Source of the DNA: an uncultured Burkholderiales bacterium
Lineage (GTDB): Bacteria > Pseudomonadota > Gammaproteobacteria > Burkholderiales > Burkholderiaceae_C
Direction: 5' to 3'
DNA length: 64,000 nt
Assembly: GCA_903832625.1 (NCBI GenBank)
Contig: CAILCI010000029.1
Span: 37,027-101,026 of the forward strand
The notes beneath the pieces were generated by a model that did no database searches, was not told the DNA's origin, and was given only the letters and a program-made list of their open reading frames with translations. The position numbers and the translations under genes were made by a program. Of this stretch, positions 26,423 through 34,400 are shown piece by piece; the stretch's first letter is position 1; each line of letters opens with the position of its first letter.

Positions 26423-26836
26423 ATGCGCCAGAAAATCATCATCCCAGACACGGAAATCGAGATCACCGCCATTCGCGCCCAAGGCGCGGGTGGGCAAAAC
26501 GTCAACAAAGTCTCCAGCGCGATTCATTTGCGTTTTGACATCCATGCCTCATCTTTGCCAGACGATGTCAAAGCGCGTTTGCTGGCACTGAGCGATCAGC
26601 GCATCACACAAGAGGGCGTGTGGGTCATCAAAGCGCAGCAATACCGAACGCAAGAGGGCAACCGTTTGGACGCGCTGGCGCGACTGCACGCATGGGTCAA
26701 CAGCGCCGCTGTGCCGCCCAAGACGCGACGCGCCACCAAGCCAACCTATGCCTCCAAGCTGCGGCGTTTGGATGGCAAGAAAAAACTCTCGGCCATCAAA
26801 GCCGGTCGGGGTAAAAAAAATCCCGCAGCCTTTTGA
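26423..26836 (+). CDS. arfB: Alternative ribosome-rescue factor ArfB (YaeJ/ICT1-like)
   Basis: 137-residue peptidyl-tRNA hydrolase that frees ribosomes stalled on mRNAs without stop codons. The catalytic [12 protein letters not shown] carries the GGQ motif, preceded by the [12 protein letters not shown] strand, and the basic C-terminal tail ([20 protein letters not shown]...GRGKKN) is the part that enters the empty mRNA channel. Begins 8 bp after the AEC stop. The final codons overlap the bidirectional terminator. Confidence 0.95.
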   Translation: MRQKIIIPDTEIEITAIRAQGAGGQNVNKVSSAIHLRFDIHASSLPDDVKARLLALSDQRITQEGVWVIKAQQYRTQEGNRLDALARLHAWVNSAAVPPKTRRATKPTYASKLRRLDGKKKLSAIKAGRGKKNPAAF

Positions 26837-26850
26837 ACTGCGGGATTTTT
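26813..26850. terminator. Bidirectional terminator between arfB and the TRAP operon
   Basis: A strong stem TCCCGCAG/CTGCGGGA with a 9-nt loop is flanked by eight A on the left and five T on the right, so it can end transcription from both sides. It includes the last codons of arfB. Confidence 0.88.
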
Positions 26851-26863
26851 CAAATGCGGGGCG

Positions 26864-28183
26864 TTACCCCAAATACTGCACCAACCACAGCGGGATGATC
26901 GGGAAGAACAAGAACAGCAGGGTGCGAATCACGTCGCTGGCCAAAAAGGGCATCACGCCTTTGTAACTCTCCGACATGGGCACATCGCGTGACATGCTGT
27001 TGACCACATACACGTTCAAGCCCACAGGCGGCGCAATCAGTCCAAAGCCCACGGTCATCAACACCATGATGCCAAACCAAATGCCGACCAAGTCTTTGGG
27101 CATGCCAAAGTCCAAGCCCATCACCATGGGGAAGAAGATAGGCACGGTCAGCAGCAGCATGGACATTTCATCCATCACCGCGCCCAAGAGCACGTAGAAA
27201 ATCAAGATCGCGCCCACCACAGCCAAAGGCGGCAAGCCCCAGCTACCCACCACGGCGGCGAGTTGGGCTGGCACTTGGGTCATGGCCAAAGCGGCGTTCA
27301 TCAGGTCTGCGCCGATGAAGATCATGAAAATCATGGCGGCGCTGGTGGCCGTTCCCATGAAGCATTCACCAAACTTTTGGATCGTCATTTCGCGCTTGGC
27401 AATGGCCGTGATCAAGGTGGTGGCCGAGCCCACAGCCGCACCTTCGGTGGGTGTGAAAAAGCCGCCATAAATGCCGCCAAACACCAAGGTGAAAATCACC
27501 ATGATGGGCAGCACGCCCATGATTTTTTCAAGCGTCATCGGCTCGGGTGCTGCGTCCACTTCAGGCGCTTGGCCGGGCACAACGCGCACATAAATGGCCA
27601 CTGCAATCATGTAGCCCACCATCGCAATGATGCCGGGAATGACCGCAGCCGCAAACAGCTTGGAGATGTTTTGCTCGGTCAAAATCGCGTAAATCACCAG
27701 CACCACCGAGGGCGGCAACTGAATGCCCAAGGTGCCACCCGCTGCCAGCGTGCCCGTGGCCAAGCGACCCGAGTAGCCGTGACGGCGCATTTCAGGCAAA
27801 GCCACACCGGTGATGGTCGCCGCCGTTGCCACAGAAGAGCCGCTGATCGCGCCAAACGCCGCGCAAGCCAGCAGCGACGCCATGGCCAAGCCACCTTTGA
27901 AGCGTCCCATGACGGATGCAGCAAAAGAGAACAGCGCTTTGCTGATGCCGCCTTTGGTGGCAAAGTTGCCCATCAAAATGAACAGCGGAATCACCGACAA
28001 GTCGTAACCCGCAAAACGGGCAAAGGCTTGTGCATTGACGAAGTTTTCAAACGGTACCCAGCCGGCTTGGTAGGTGTAGCCAATCGCACCCGCCAAAAAC
28101 ATGCTGATCGAGATGGGGAAGCGAACTGCCATGAAAAACAGCATGCTCGCAAAAATCAAACCCGTGAGTTCTAAAGGCGTCAT
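26864..28183 (-). CDS. TRAP transporter large permease (DctM-like)
   Basis: 439-residue membrane protein with about a dozen helices. Matches the DctM family: FISISMFLAGAIGYTY-like first helices, FSFAASVMGRFKGGLAMASLLACAAFGAISGSSVATAATI, GGTLGIQLPPSVVLVIYAILTEQNI, FFTPTEGAAVGS and LIAPPVGLNVYVV. This subunit moves the substrate with sodium. Its start overlaps dctQ by 4 bp. With the DctP-like protein it imports an organic acid, not identified. Confidence 0.95.
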   Translation of the reverse strand: MTPLELTGLIFASMLFFMAVRFPISISMFLAGAIGYTYQAGWVPFENFVNAQAFARFAGYDLSVIPLFILMGNFATKGGISKALFSFAASVMGRFKGGLAMASLLACAAFGAISGSSVATAATITGVALPEMRRHGYSGRLATGTLAAGGTLGIQLPPSVVLVIYAILTEQNISKLFAAAVIPGIIAMVGYMIAVAIYVRVVPGQAPEVDAAPEPMTLEKIMGVLPIMVIFTLVFGGIYGGFFTPTEGAAVGSATTLITAIAKREMTIQKFGECFMGTATSAAMIFMIFIGADLMNAALAMTQVPAQLAAVVGSWGLPPLAVVGAILIFYVLLGAVMDEMSMLLLTVPIFFPMVMGLDFGMPKDLVGIWFGIMVLMTVGFGLIAPPVGLNVYVVNSMSRDVPMSESYKGVMPFLASDVIRTLLFLFFPIIPLWLVQYLG

Positions 28184-28662
28184 GCGTGTTGCTCCGAATC
28201 AAAATTAAAGCCAAACAGCGCTTGACGCAAGCCAATCACGCTGGTCAAGGCAAAGGGCGGTGTCATGGCGGCATAGACCCACCATTCAGAAGCGCCAGTG
28301 AGCATGTATTCAGAGCCCGCACGGTAAGAACTCAAACCACCCACGCCAGTGCGCCAAGTGATGAGGCCAAACACCAGCGCCAGCACCAATGCGCCGAGTT
28401 TGTCCAATTTGGCATTGGTGGCATCACTCACGTTGGCGGTAAAGAAATCCACAATGATGTGGCCTTGACGAATTTGCGACAAGGGCATGAACAGCGCAAT
28501 CGCTGCACCTGTGGTCATGGCCGTGATTTCAAATGCGCCCGCCATGGAGTCGCCCGTGGTGTTGCGCAAAATCAAATTGCCGCAGGTCACCAAGGTGATC
28601 ACGGTCAGCAGCGAGCCCGCCAAAATGGCGCACAGGTTCGCTAGAAATTTCAAGATATTCAA
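28180..28662 (-). CDS. TRAP transporter small permease (DctQ-like)
   Basis: 160-residue membrane protein with four helices: pattern GNLILRNTTGDSMAGAFEITAMTTGAAIALFMPLSQIRQGHIIVDFF is typical of DctQ. There is no in-frame ATG near the start; TTG at 28662 is chosen because GGGAGA lies 6 nt upstream of it. A TTG six codons further upstream (28680) is the alternative but would place this ribosome site inside the gene. Coupled to dctM by a 4-bp overlap. Confidence 0.88.
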   Translation of the reverse strand: MNILKFLANLCAILAGSLLTVITLVTCGNLILRNTTGDSMAGAFEITAMTTGAAIALFMPLSQIRQGHIIVDFFTANVSDATNAKLDKLGALVLALVFGLITWRTGVGGLSSYRAGSEYMLTGASEWWVYAAMTPPFALTSVIGLRQALFGFNFDSEQHA

Positions 28663-28700
28663 GAGGGTTCTCCCATTCAAAAAACGCTGCGCACTTGAAA

Positions 28701-28725
28701 CAAAGGGAGGTCATGCCTCCCTTTG
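28701..28725 (-). other. Intercistronic hairpin between dctP and dctQ
   Basis: Perfect 10-bp stem CAAAGGGAGG/CCTCCCTTTG with a 5-nt loop, extended outward by CACTTG/CAAGTG. No T-run follows. It probably protects the upstream dctP transcript or reduces read-through, giving more binding protein than permease. Confidence 0.65.
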
Positions 28726-28745
28726 ACAAGTGTGCGCTCAGGGCT

Positions 28746-29780
28746 TTACTTGCTGTACTTGTTGATCAAGTTGGTTGCATCGTCGAGCAATGCTTTGCCA
28801 TTGAAGCCGCGTTTGTCCATGTCGGCCATCCAGTCGTCATCGAGCTTGCTCGAAGCGGCTTTCCAGTTTTCCAACTCGGATTTAGGAATCACAGTAATCA
28901 CATGACCGCCCGCCACCATTTTGGCTTTGCCTTGCACGTCGTTGCCCGCTTGGGTGCGACCCAAGAAAGCCGACAACTCTTGGCCTGAATTTTTGTCGAT
29001 GACTTTCTTCAAATCAGCCGGCAGCGAGTCGTACTTGGCTTGGTTCATGGCGAACAAGAAGAAGGTGGTGTAGAGCGCGTTGTAAGAACGGTCTGTTTCA
29101 GCGGTGAAGTGCGCCAATTCGTCAATCTTGATGGTTTGTGCCACTTCGTAAGGAATCACTGCACCGTCGAGCACGCCTTTGGACAAGGCATCAGGCACGG
29201 CTGGCACGGGCATGCCCACAGGCGTTGCGCCCATCGAGGCGAGCAACTTGGTGGTCAGACGTGTGGGTGCGCGCAACTTCAGGCCTTTGATGTCGGCCAT
29301 GGTTTTGATTTGCTTTTTCGCAGTGAAGATGTTGCCTGGCCCGTGCACATGCACGGCCAGCACTTTGACGTCTTTGAACTCGTCTTTGGCGTCTTTTTCG
29401 TAATAGTCCCAAGCGGCGCGGCTGGTGGCGTCGGCATTGGTCATCATGAAGGGCAATTCAAAGACTTCGGTTTTGGGGAAGCGTCCAGCGGTGTAGCCAG
29501 GCACAGTCCACACCACGTCGGCCACGCCGTCACGCGCTTGATCGTAGAGCTGGGGCGGTGTGCCGCCCAATTGCATGGCCGCGTAAATTTGGCATTGCAA
29601 GCGGTTGCCAGAATCTTTGGCAATGTTGTCGCACCAGCCGCGCAACATGGCGGTGTGCTGGATGGACTGTGGGCTCAAGAAATGATGCACCTTGAGAATG
29701 ATGGGATCAGCCGCTTGAGCGACCAGACCCAGCCCTGCCAAAGCAGCTGCCACGGCGAGTTGTTTGAATTGTTTGCGCAT
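28746..29780 (-). CDS. TRAP transporter periplasmic binding protein (DctP-like)
   Basis: 344-residue extracytoplasmic receptor with signal peptide (MRKQFKQLAVAAALAGLGLVAQA, then ADPIILKVHH). Family pattern present: YAAMQLGGTPPQLYDQARDGVADVVWTVPGY, ELPFMMTNADATSRAAWDYYEK, and the arginine-containing KGLKLRAPTRLTTKLLASMGATPVGMP, whose Arg normally binds the ligand carboxylate. Good ribosome site AGGAAGG. First gene of dctP-Q-M, and probably regulated at the dyad immediately upstream. Ligand unknown. Confidence 0.95.
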   Translation of the reverse strand: MRKQFKQLAVAAALAGLGLVAQAADPIILKVHHFLSPQSIQHTAMLRGWCDNIAKDSGNRLQCQIYAAMQLGGTPPQLYDQARDGVADVVWTVPGYTAGRFPKTEVFELPFMMTNADATSRAAWDYYEKDAKDEFKDVKVLAVHVHGPGNIFTAKKQIKTMADIKGLKLRAPTRLTTKLLASMGATPVGMPVPAVPDALSKGVLDGAVIPYEVAQTIKIDELAHFTAETDRSYNALYTTFFLFAMNQAKYDSLPADLKKVIDKNSGQELSAFLGRTQAGNDVQGKAKMVAGGHVITVIPKSELENWKAASSKLDDDWMADMDKRGFNGKALLDDATNLINKYSK

Positions 29781-29811
29781 GAAAGAACCTTCCTGTCAAA
29801 AGTGATGGACG

Positions 29812-29839
29812 ATCATAGGCCGACCAAGCGGTCGGCTAA
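29812..29839 (-). promoter_or_regulatory. Promoter of dctPQM with an operator-like dyad in its spacer
   Basis: On the minus strand TTAGCC (29834-29839) and TATGAT (29812-29817) are 16 bp apart and could be -35 and -10. The spacer is filled by a perfect dyad GCCGACC-n4-GGTCGGC (29819-29836), the style of many TetR-family operators. A repressor bound here would block RNA polymerase. No regulator gene is adjacent, so the identity of the regulator is open. Confidence 0.5.
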
Positions 29840-29865
29840 TTAAGGGAAAACCAGCGCTGTGAGAG

Positions 29866-30414
29866 CTATTGAATATCTATTTGATGGAATCCAAAGCGTT
29901 GACGTTTGGCATCTGCAAAATAAAGTTGCAATGTTTCTTTGACGGTGCGAAATGCAATCTCGTCCCAAGGAATCTCATCTTCGGCAAAAAGTTGTGCCTT
30001 GATGGTCTCAGGCCCCGGATCGAATTGGTCGCTCAACAGCTTGGCGCGGTAGAAAAAATGCACTTGCCCCACGCGCACCACATTCATGAGGGTGAAGAGT
30101 TCTTGCATTTCAAACTGAGCGCCTGCTTCTTCCACGGTTTCGCGGGCAGCGCCTTCGGCCACGGTTTCGTTGAGTTCCATGAATCCTGCGGGCAGCGTCC
30201 ATTTGCCAAAGCGCGGCTCAATGTTGCGCTGACACAGCAACACCTTGTCGCCCCACATCGGCACCGTGCCCACCACGTTGAGTGGGTTTTCGTAATGGAT
30301 GGTGTGGCAAGCCGTGCAGACGGCGCGTTCGCGGCTGTCGCCGTCATCGGGCAGACGGTAGACCACGGCTGCACCGCAGTTTTTACAATGTTGAATGCGA
30401 GGGCGGTGCAGCAT
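29866..30414 (-). CDS. Nudix hydrolase with N-terminal zinc ribbon
   Basis: 182 residues. N-terminal zinc ribbon CKNCG...CTACH (about residues 10-36), then a Nudix domain with a full Nudix box (GFMELNETVAEGAARETVEEAG: the G, E, RE, EE and G positions all fit). Such zinc-ribbon Nudix proteins hydrolyse nucleoside-diphosphate-linked compounds, including NADH-type or ADP-ribose-like substrates; the exact one cannot be told. It starts 11 bp after the FAA hydrolase gene and is probably co-transcribed with it. Confidence 0.92.
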   Translation of the reverse strand: MLHRPRIQHCKNCGAAVVYRLPDDGDSRERAVCTACHTIHYENPLNVVGTVPMWGDKVLLCQRNIEPRFGKWTLPAGFMELNETVAEGAARETVEEAGAQFEMQELFTLMNVVRVGQVHFFYRAKLLSDQFDPGPETIKAQLFAEDEIPWDEIAFRTVKETLQLYFADAKRQRFGFHQIDIQ

Positions 30415-30425
30415 GGCGCGGGTCT

Positions 30426-31121
30426 TTAAACGACCTTGACCTTGAGCTCGCTCAAGCCCGTGATTTGTCCGTGCATCACATCACCCGACACCACAGCCGC
30501 CACGCCTTCGGGGGTGCCTGTGAAGATCAAGTCGCCGGGTTGCAATTCCCAAGCGGCCGACAGGTGTTCAATGCTCTCGGCAATGTTCCAAATCAGCTTG
30601 TGGATGTGGCTGCGTTGGCGCTCTTGGCCGTTGACGTGCAGCAAGATTTCGGCATTGACCACATCGCCCGCTTGCGCAGCGGGGGTGATGGGGCCGATGG
30701 GTGCGCTGTGGTCAAAGCCCTTGCCAATCGACCAGGGACGACCAAGTTTTTTCATCTCGCCTTGTAAATCGCGGCGCGTCATGTCCAGACCCACGGCGTA
30801 GCCGTAAATGTGTTCAAAAGCGTGGGCGGCGGAGATGTTTTTGCCGCCCTTGCCAATGGCCACCACCAACTCAATTTCGTGGTGCAGGTTTTTGGTCAGG
30901 CTGGGGTAGGGCATAGAACCCGTTTCGCCCGTGTTGACCACCACCAAGGCATCGGCGGGTTTCAAAAAGAAAAAGGGCGGCTCGCGGCCTGTGAAGCCCA
31001 TTTCTTTGGCATGTTCTTCGTAGTTGCGACCGACGCAATAAATGCGGTGCACCGCAAACTGAGCAGCCTGACCGACCACGGGAACCGCAACGGTGGCGGG
31101 CGGTGTGAAGACGTAACTCAT
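30426..31121 (-). CDS. Fumarylacetoacetate hydrolase-family protein
   Basis: 231-residue FAH-family enzyme that would cleave a carbon-carbon bond of a diketo-acid or decarboxylate/hydrate a related compound. Metal ligands are visible in HHEIELVVAIGKG (two Glu) and GYAVGLDMTRRDLQ (Asp), with FFFLKPADALV and FTGTPEGVAAV. Small FAH proteins of this type include fumarylpyruvate hydrolase of gentisate degradation; no gentisate dioxygenase is nearby, so the substrate is left open. The adjacent TRAP importer could supply an organic acid to the same pathway. Confidence 0.88.
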   Translation of the reverse strand: MSYVFTPPATVAVPVVGQAAQFAVHRIYCVGRNYEEHAKEMGFTGREPPFFFLKPADALVVVNTGETGSMPYPSLTKNLHHEIELVVAIGKGGKNISAAHAFEHIYGYAVGLDMTRRDLQGEMKKLGRPWSIGKGFDHSAPIGPITPAAQAGDVVNAEILLHVNGQERQRSHIHKLIWNIAESIEHLSAAWELQPGDLIFTGTPEGVAAVVSGDVMHGQITGLSELKVKVV

Positions 31122-31153
31122 GCAAACCCCTTGTTCAAAATTGAGCTAAAAAA

Positions 31154-31456
31154 TTAAGCAGACTGCGCCAACAAGTTGAAATGCTCCACCACGGGAGGCT
31201 GCGCAAAGAAAGGTCCCACAATCGCGCGCCATTCGGCAAATGCGGGCGATTGGCGAAAGCCCACGGTGTGGTCTTCCAGCGTCGTCCAAACAATTTGCAA
31301 CACATAGCGCTCAGCCGACTCAATGCCTTTGTGAACCGTGAAGCGCTCAAAGCCTTTGGCGTGGTGAATTACGGAGGCCAAACCGCGTTGAATGGCTTCT
31401 TCAAAGGCGGCGTTTTGGCCGGGTTGGATGCGAATGTCAGCGAGTTCGAGGATCAT
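31154..31456 (-). CDS. Antibiotic biosynthesis monooxygenase (ABM)-domain protein
   Basis: 100-residue ferredoxin-like fold protein of the ABM family: ILELADIRIQPGQNAAFEEAI start, FERFTVHKGIESAERYVLQIVWTTLEDH core, and FAEWRAIVGPFFAQPPVVEHF end. Members include quinol monooxygenases and haem-degrading enzymes, but many have unknown function. The start at ATG 31456 gives the natural beginning; a longer frame to 31489 adds an unrelated tail. Located 32 bp upstream of the FAA hydrolase gene on the same strand. Confidence 0.85.
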   Translation of the reverse strand: MILELADIRIQPGQNAAFEEAIQRGLASVIHHAKGFERFTVHKGIESAERYVLQIVWTTLEDHTVGFRQSPAFAEWRAIVGPFFAQPPVVEHFNLLAQSA

Positions 31457-31589
31457 GGTCTTGTCTTTGCAAAAACAAAAAGGAAGCACAAGTCTAACCT
31501 TGGCGTGAGCAGCTTGAGGTCGCTTGGGTGATTCTCGGGCGAGCGCTGTCTTGGCATCACTGTGTTGGTATTCAGGCTATGCTTATTGA

Positions 31590-32345
31590 ATGATGAATTT
31601 GCAATGGCCCCACATCGCGGGCATTCATGCGCTGTGTACGACCCGCGCGGGCGGTCACTCTGTGGCGCCTTACGACAGCTTGAATTTGGGCGACCATGTG
31701 GGGGACGACCCCGCACTGGTCGCGCACAACCGTTCCGCATTGGCGCAGGCCTTGGACGGCGCACATCCCGTGTTTTTAAAGCAAGTTCACGGCGTAGAGG
31801 TTGTGCCAATCGACGCAAAAACGCCCGATGGCCTGGCCTGCGACGCGGCTTTCACCCGCGCAGCGAATGTGGCCTGCACCATCATGGTGGCCGATTGTTT
31901 GCCGGTGCTCTTGGTCGATGCGCAAGGTAGCGCGGTTGCCGCAGCCCATGCGGGCTGGCGTGGTTTGGCTGCGGGCGTGTTGGAGCAAACGGTGCAAGCC
32001 CTTTGCCGCGCTGCCCAATGCCAAGCGAGCGATATTCGCGTGTGGTTGGGGCCGTGCATTGGGCCAGCAGCGTTCGAAGTGGGAGACGAAGTTCGACGCG
32101 CTTTTGTGGCGCAACACCCACAGCTTGAGATTTTTTTTACACCCAAAGCAGACGCGATGGGCAAGTGGCTGGCCGATTTGTCAGGCTTGGCGCGTTGGCG
32201 CTTGCAACACGTTGGCGTGCAAGACGTGGCGGGCAATGACGGCAGCGCTGCGTGGTGTACGGTGCAGCAGCGCTCACGCTTCTTTTCGTTCCGCCGCGAC
32301 GGCGTCACGGGGCGCTTCGCCGCTTGCATTTGGCGCAGCGTTTGA
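31590..32345 (+). CDS. pgeF: Peptidoglycan editing factor PgeF (laccase-domain, YfiH family)
   Basis: 251-residue Cu-oxidase_4/YfiH-family protein. The conserved core is complete: TRAGGHSVAPYDSLNLGDHVGDD, FLKQVHGVEVV, MVADCLPVLLVD, AAAHAGWRGLAAGV, WLGPCIGPAAFEVG. The zinc ligands (His in KQVHG, Cys in ADC, His in AHAGWRG) are present. In E. coli the homologue removes L-Ser-containing muropeptide precursors. ATG at 31590 or the adjacent ATG at 31593 may be used. Its last 72 bp overlap, tail to tail, the small membrane protein gene on the other strand. Confidence 0.93.
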   Translation: MMNLQWPHIAGIHALCTTRAGGHSVAPYDSLNLGDHVGDDPALVAHNRSALAQALDGAHPVFLKQVHGVEVVPIDAKTPDGLACDAAFTRAANVACTIMVADCLPVLLVDAQGSAVAAAHAGWRGLAAGVLEQTVQALCRAAQCQASDIRVWLGPCIGPAAFEVGDEVRRAFVAQHPQLEIFFTPKADAMGKWLADLSGLARWRLQHVGVQDVAGNDGSAAWCTVQQRSRFFSFRRDGVTGRFAACIWRSV

Positions 32346-32567
32346 GGCTGACGCCGTGTTCAATGCTTGAGCTGCTTGCAATTCTTGCGCCTGTCGCGCG
32401 CGCCGCCGCGCAGGCGTGCCCATGATGTAGCCTACGACCAACATCGGCAGTAGCCCATAGAGTAAAAAAGTAAACACCGCGCCCAGCACCGTGCCGATGG
32501 GACTCACGGCCTCCGCCACAGCCATCATCAGCGCAACATAAAACCAAGCGATCAGAACCAAATACAT
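32274..32567 (-). CDS. Small two-helix membrane protein, unknown function
   Basis: 97 residues: two hydrophobic helices (YLVLIAWFYVALMMAVAEA and VLGAVFTFLLYGLLPMLVVGYIM) followed by a charged, low-complexity tail (ARRRARQAQELQAAQ...AAERKEA). The tail region is antisense to the pgeF 3' end. The helices look like real membrane segments rather than a shadow frame because they lie outside pgeF. No family recognised. Confidence 0.6.
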   Translation of the reverse strand: MYLVLIAWFYVALMMAVAEAVSPIGTVLGAVFTFLLYGLLPMLVVGYIMGTPARRRARQAQELQAAQALNTASASNAAPNASGEAPRDAVAAERKEA

Positions 32568-32594
32568 CTAGGGGTTTTCTCTGGAGTTTGAGGA

Positions 32595-32626
32595 ATGTCA
32601 GTAAACCGAAGGTATTTCACTGACAT
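32595..32626. promoter_or_regulatory. Dyad upstream of phaC
   Basis: Perfect 8-bp arms ATGTCAGT and ACTGACAT are separated by 16 bp, 46 bp before the phaC start and in the gap between divergent genes. It may be a regulator site (for example a PhaR-type or other repressor) or an mRNA leader hairpin. Confidence 0.4.
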
Positions 32627-32671
32627 ACTGGCGACAGTTGAATACAGAAAATCAAATTAAGGAAAGCCACT

Positions 32672-34363
32672 GTGCAAGACATGTCGCAATTATGGGGTGG
32701 AGCCGAGCAACTCCAAAAAACCTTAGCCGATTCATGGTCAAAGGCTTTGGGAACTTTTCAAACCACCTCACAAGGTGCCGCGCCGCCCCTGACGTTTGCG
32801 TCCGACAAACTCGAAGCTTTGCAAAAAGACTACATTGCGCAAGCCACCGAATTGTGGAACCAAAGCCTGCAAGAAAACCCCAAACTCAAAGACCGCCGTT
32901 TTGCCAATGAAGCGTGGTCGCACAACCCCATGGCAGCCTTCACCGCTGCGGTGTATTTGCTCAACACCCGCACCTTGATGGGCTTGGTCGATGCCGCGCA
33001 AACCGATGCCAAAACCAAGGCGCGTTTGCAGTTTTCGGTGGAGCAGTTTTCGGCCGCCACAGCGCCCAGCAACTTCTTGATGTTCAACGCCGAAGCCCAG
33101 CAAAAAGCCATTGAAACCAAAGGCGAGAGCATTGCCAAAGGCGTACAAAACATGTTGCACGACATGAAGCAAGGCCACGTCTCCATGACCGACGAGAGCT
33201 TGTTCGAAGTCGGCAAAAACGTCGCTACCACCGAAGGCAAAGTGGTCTTCGAAAACGAGTTTTTCCAACTGCTCGAATACAAACCTCTCACCGCCAAGGT
33301 GTACGAGCGGCCGTTCTTGCTCATCCCGCCGTGCATCAACAAGTTTTATATCTTGGATTTGCAGCCCGCCAACTCGCTCATTCGCTACGCTGCCGCGCAA
33401 GGACACCGCACCTTTGTGGTGAGCTGGCGCAATCCCGACGAGTCCATGAAAGACACGACGTGGGACGACTACATCGAGCATGTGGCGATTCAAGCCATCT
33501 CGGTGGTACAAGAAATTTCTGGCAGCGAGCAAATCAATGCCTTGGGTTTTTGCGTGGGCGGCACGATTTTGTCCAACGCCTTGGCGGTGTTGGCCGCGCG
33601 TGGCGAAGATCCTGTGGCCAGCGCCACCTTTCTCACCACCTTGATCGACTTCAGCGACACGGGGGTGTTGGACGTTTTCATCGACGAAGCATTTGTCAAG
33701 TTCCGTGAAATGCAGTTTGCCGAAGGCGGTTTGATGAAAGGCCAAGACATGGCCTCGACCTTTAGCTTTTTGCGCCCCAACGATTTGGTCTGGAACTACG
33801 TGGTGGGCAACTACCTCAAAGGCGAAACCCCGCCGCCGTTTGATTTGCTCTACTGGAACAGCGATTCCACCAACCTGCCAGGCCGCATGTACGCTTGGTA
33901 TTTGCGCAACACCTATCTTGAGAACAACCTCATTCAACCCGGCAAAGCCAAGGTCTGCGGTGAGTCGATTGACTACCGCAAGGTCAAGATGCCGCTCTAC
34001 ATTTACGGCTCACGAGAAGACCACATCGTGCCCATTGGCGGCGCCTATGCCACGACCCAAGTTTTTCCCGGTAAAAAACGCTTTGTCATGGGCGCATCAG
34101 GCCACATTGCAGGTGTGATCAACCCGCCCGAAGCCAACAAACGCTGCTACTGGACAGGCGCTGCCGACAAATTCCCTAAAACCGCGCCCGAATGGATAGC
34201 CTCTGCCAAAGAACATGCAGGCAGCTGGTGGCCCGATTGGTCGGCTTGGCTCAAAACCCATGCGGGCAAGCAAATCGCCGCGCCCAAAAGCTATGGCAAA
34301 GGTAAGTACAAAGCCATTGAAAACGCACCCGGGCGTTACGTCAAAGCTCGCGCTGAAGGCTAA
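32672..34363 (+). CDS. phaC: Class I polyhydroxyalkanoate synthase PhaC
   Basis: 563-residue PHA synthase that polymerises 3-hydroxybutyryl-CoA on the granule surface. The lipase-like box GFCVGG contains the catalytic Cys (about residue 294), and the other parts of the triad fit the usual positions (YGSREDHIVPIGGAY with Asp, GASGHIAGVINPP with His). The N-terminal PhaC_N segment NPLSHW-like MAAFTAAVYLLNTRTL is present. GTG at 32672 is chosen as start because AAGGAAAG lies 6 nt upstream. First gene of phaC-phaA-phaB. Confidence 0.95.
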   Translation: MQDMSQLWGGAEQLQKTLADSWSKALGTFQTTSQGAAPPLTFASDKLEALQKDYIAQATELWNQSLQENPKLKDRRFANEAWSHNPMAAFTAAVYLLNTRTLMGLVDAAQTDAKTKARLQFSVEQFSAATAPSNFLMFNAEAQQKAIETKGESIAKGVQNMLHDMKQGHVSMTDESLFEVGKNVATTEGKVVFENEFFQLLEYKPLTAKVYERPFLLIPPCINKFYILDLQPANSLIRYAAAQGHRTFVVSWRNPDESMKDTTWDDYIEHVAIQAISVVQEISGSEQINALGFCVGGTILSNALAVLAARGEDPVASATFLTTLIDFSDTGVLDVFIDEAFVKFREMQFAEGGLMKGQDMASTFSFLRPNDLVWNYVVGNYLKGETPPPFDLLYWNSDSTNLPGRMYAWYLRNTYLENNLIQPGKAKVCGESIDYRKVKMPLYIYGSREDHIVPIGGAYATTQVFPGKKRFVMGASGHIAGVINPPEANKRCYWTGAADKFPKTAPEWIASAKEHAGSWWPDWSAWLKTHAGKQIAAPKSYGKGKYKAIENAPGRYVKARAEG

Positions 34364-34400
34364 TCTTTCTTTTTTTAAAACACAGACATCTGGAGAACTC

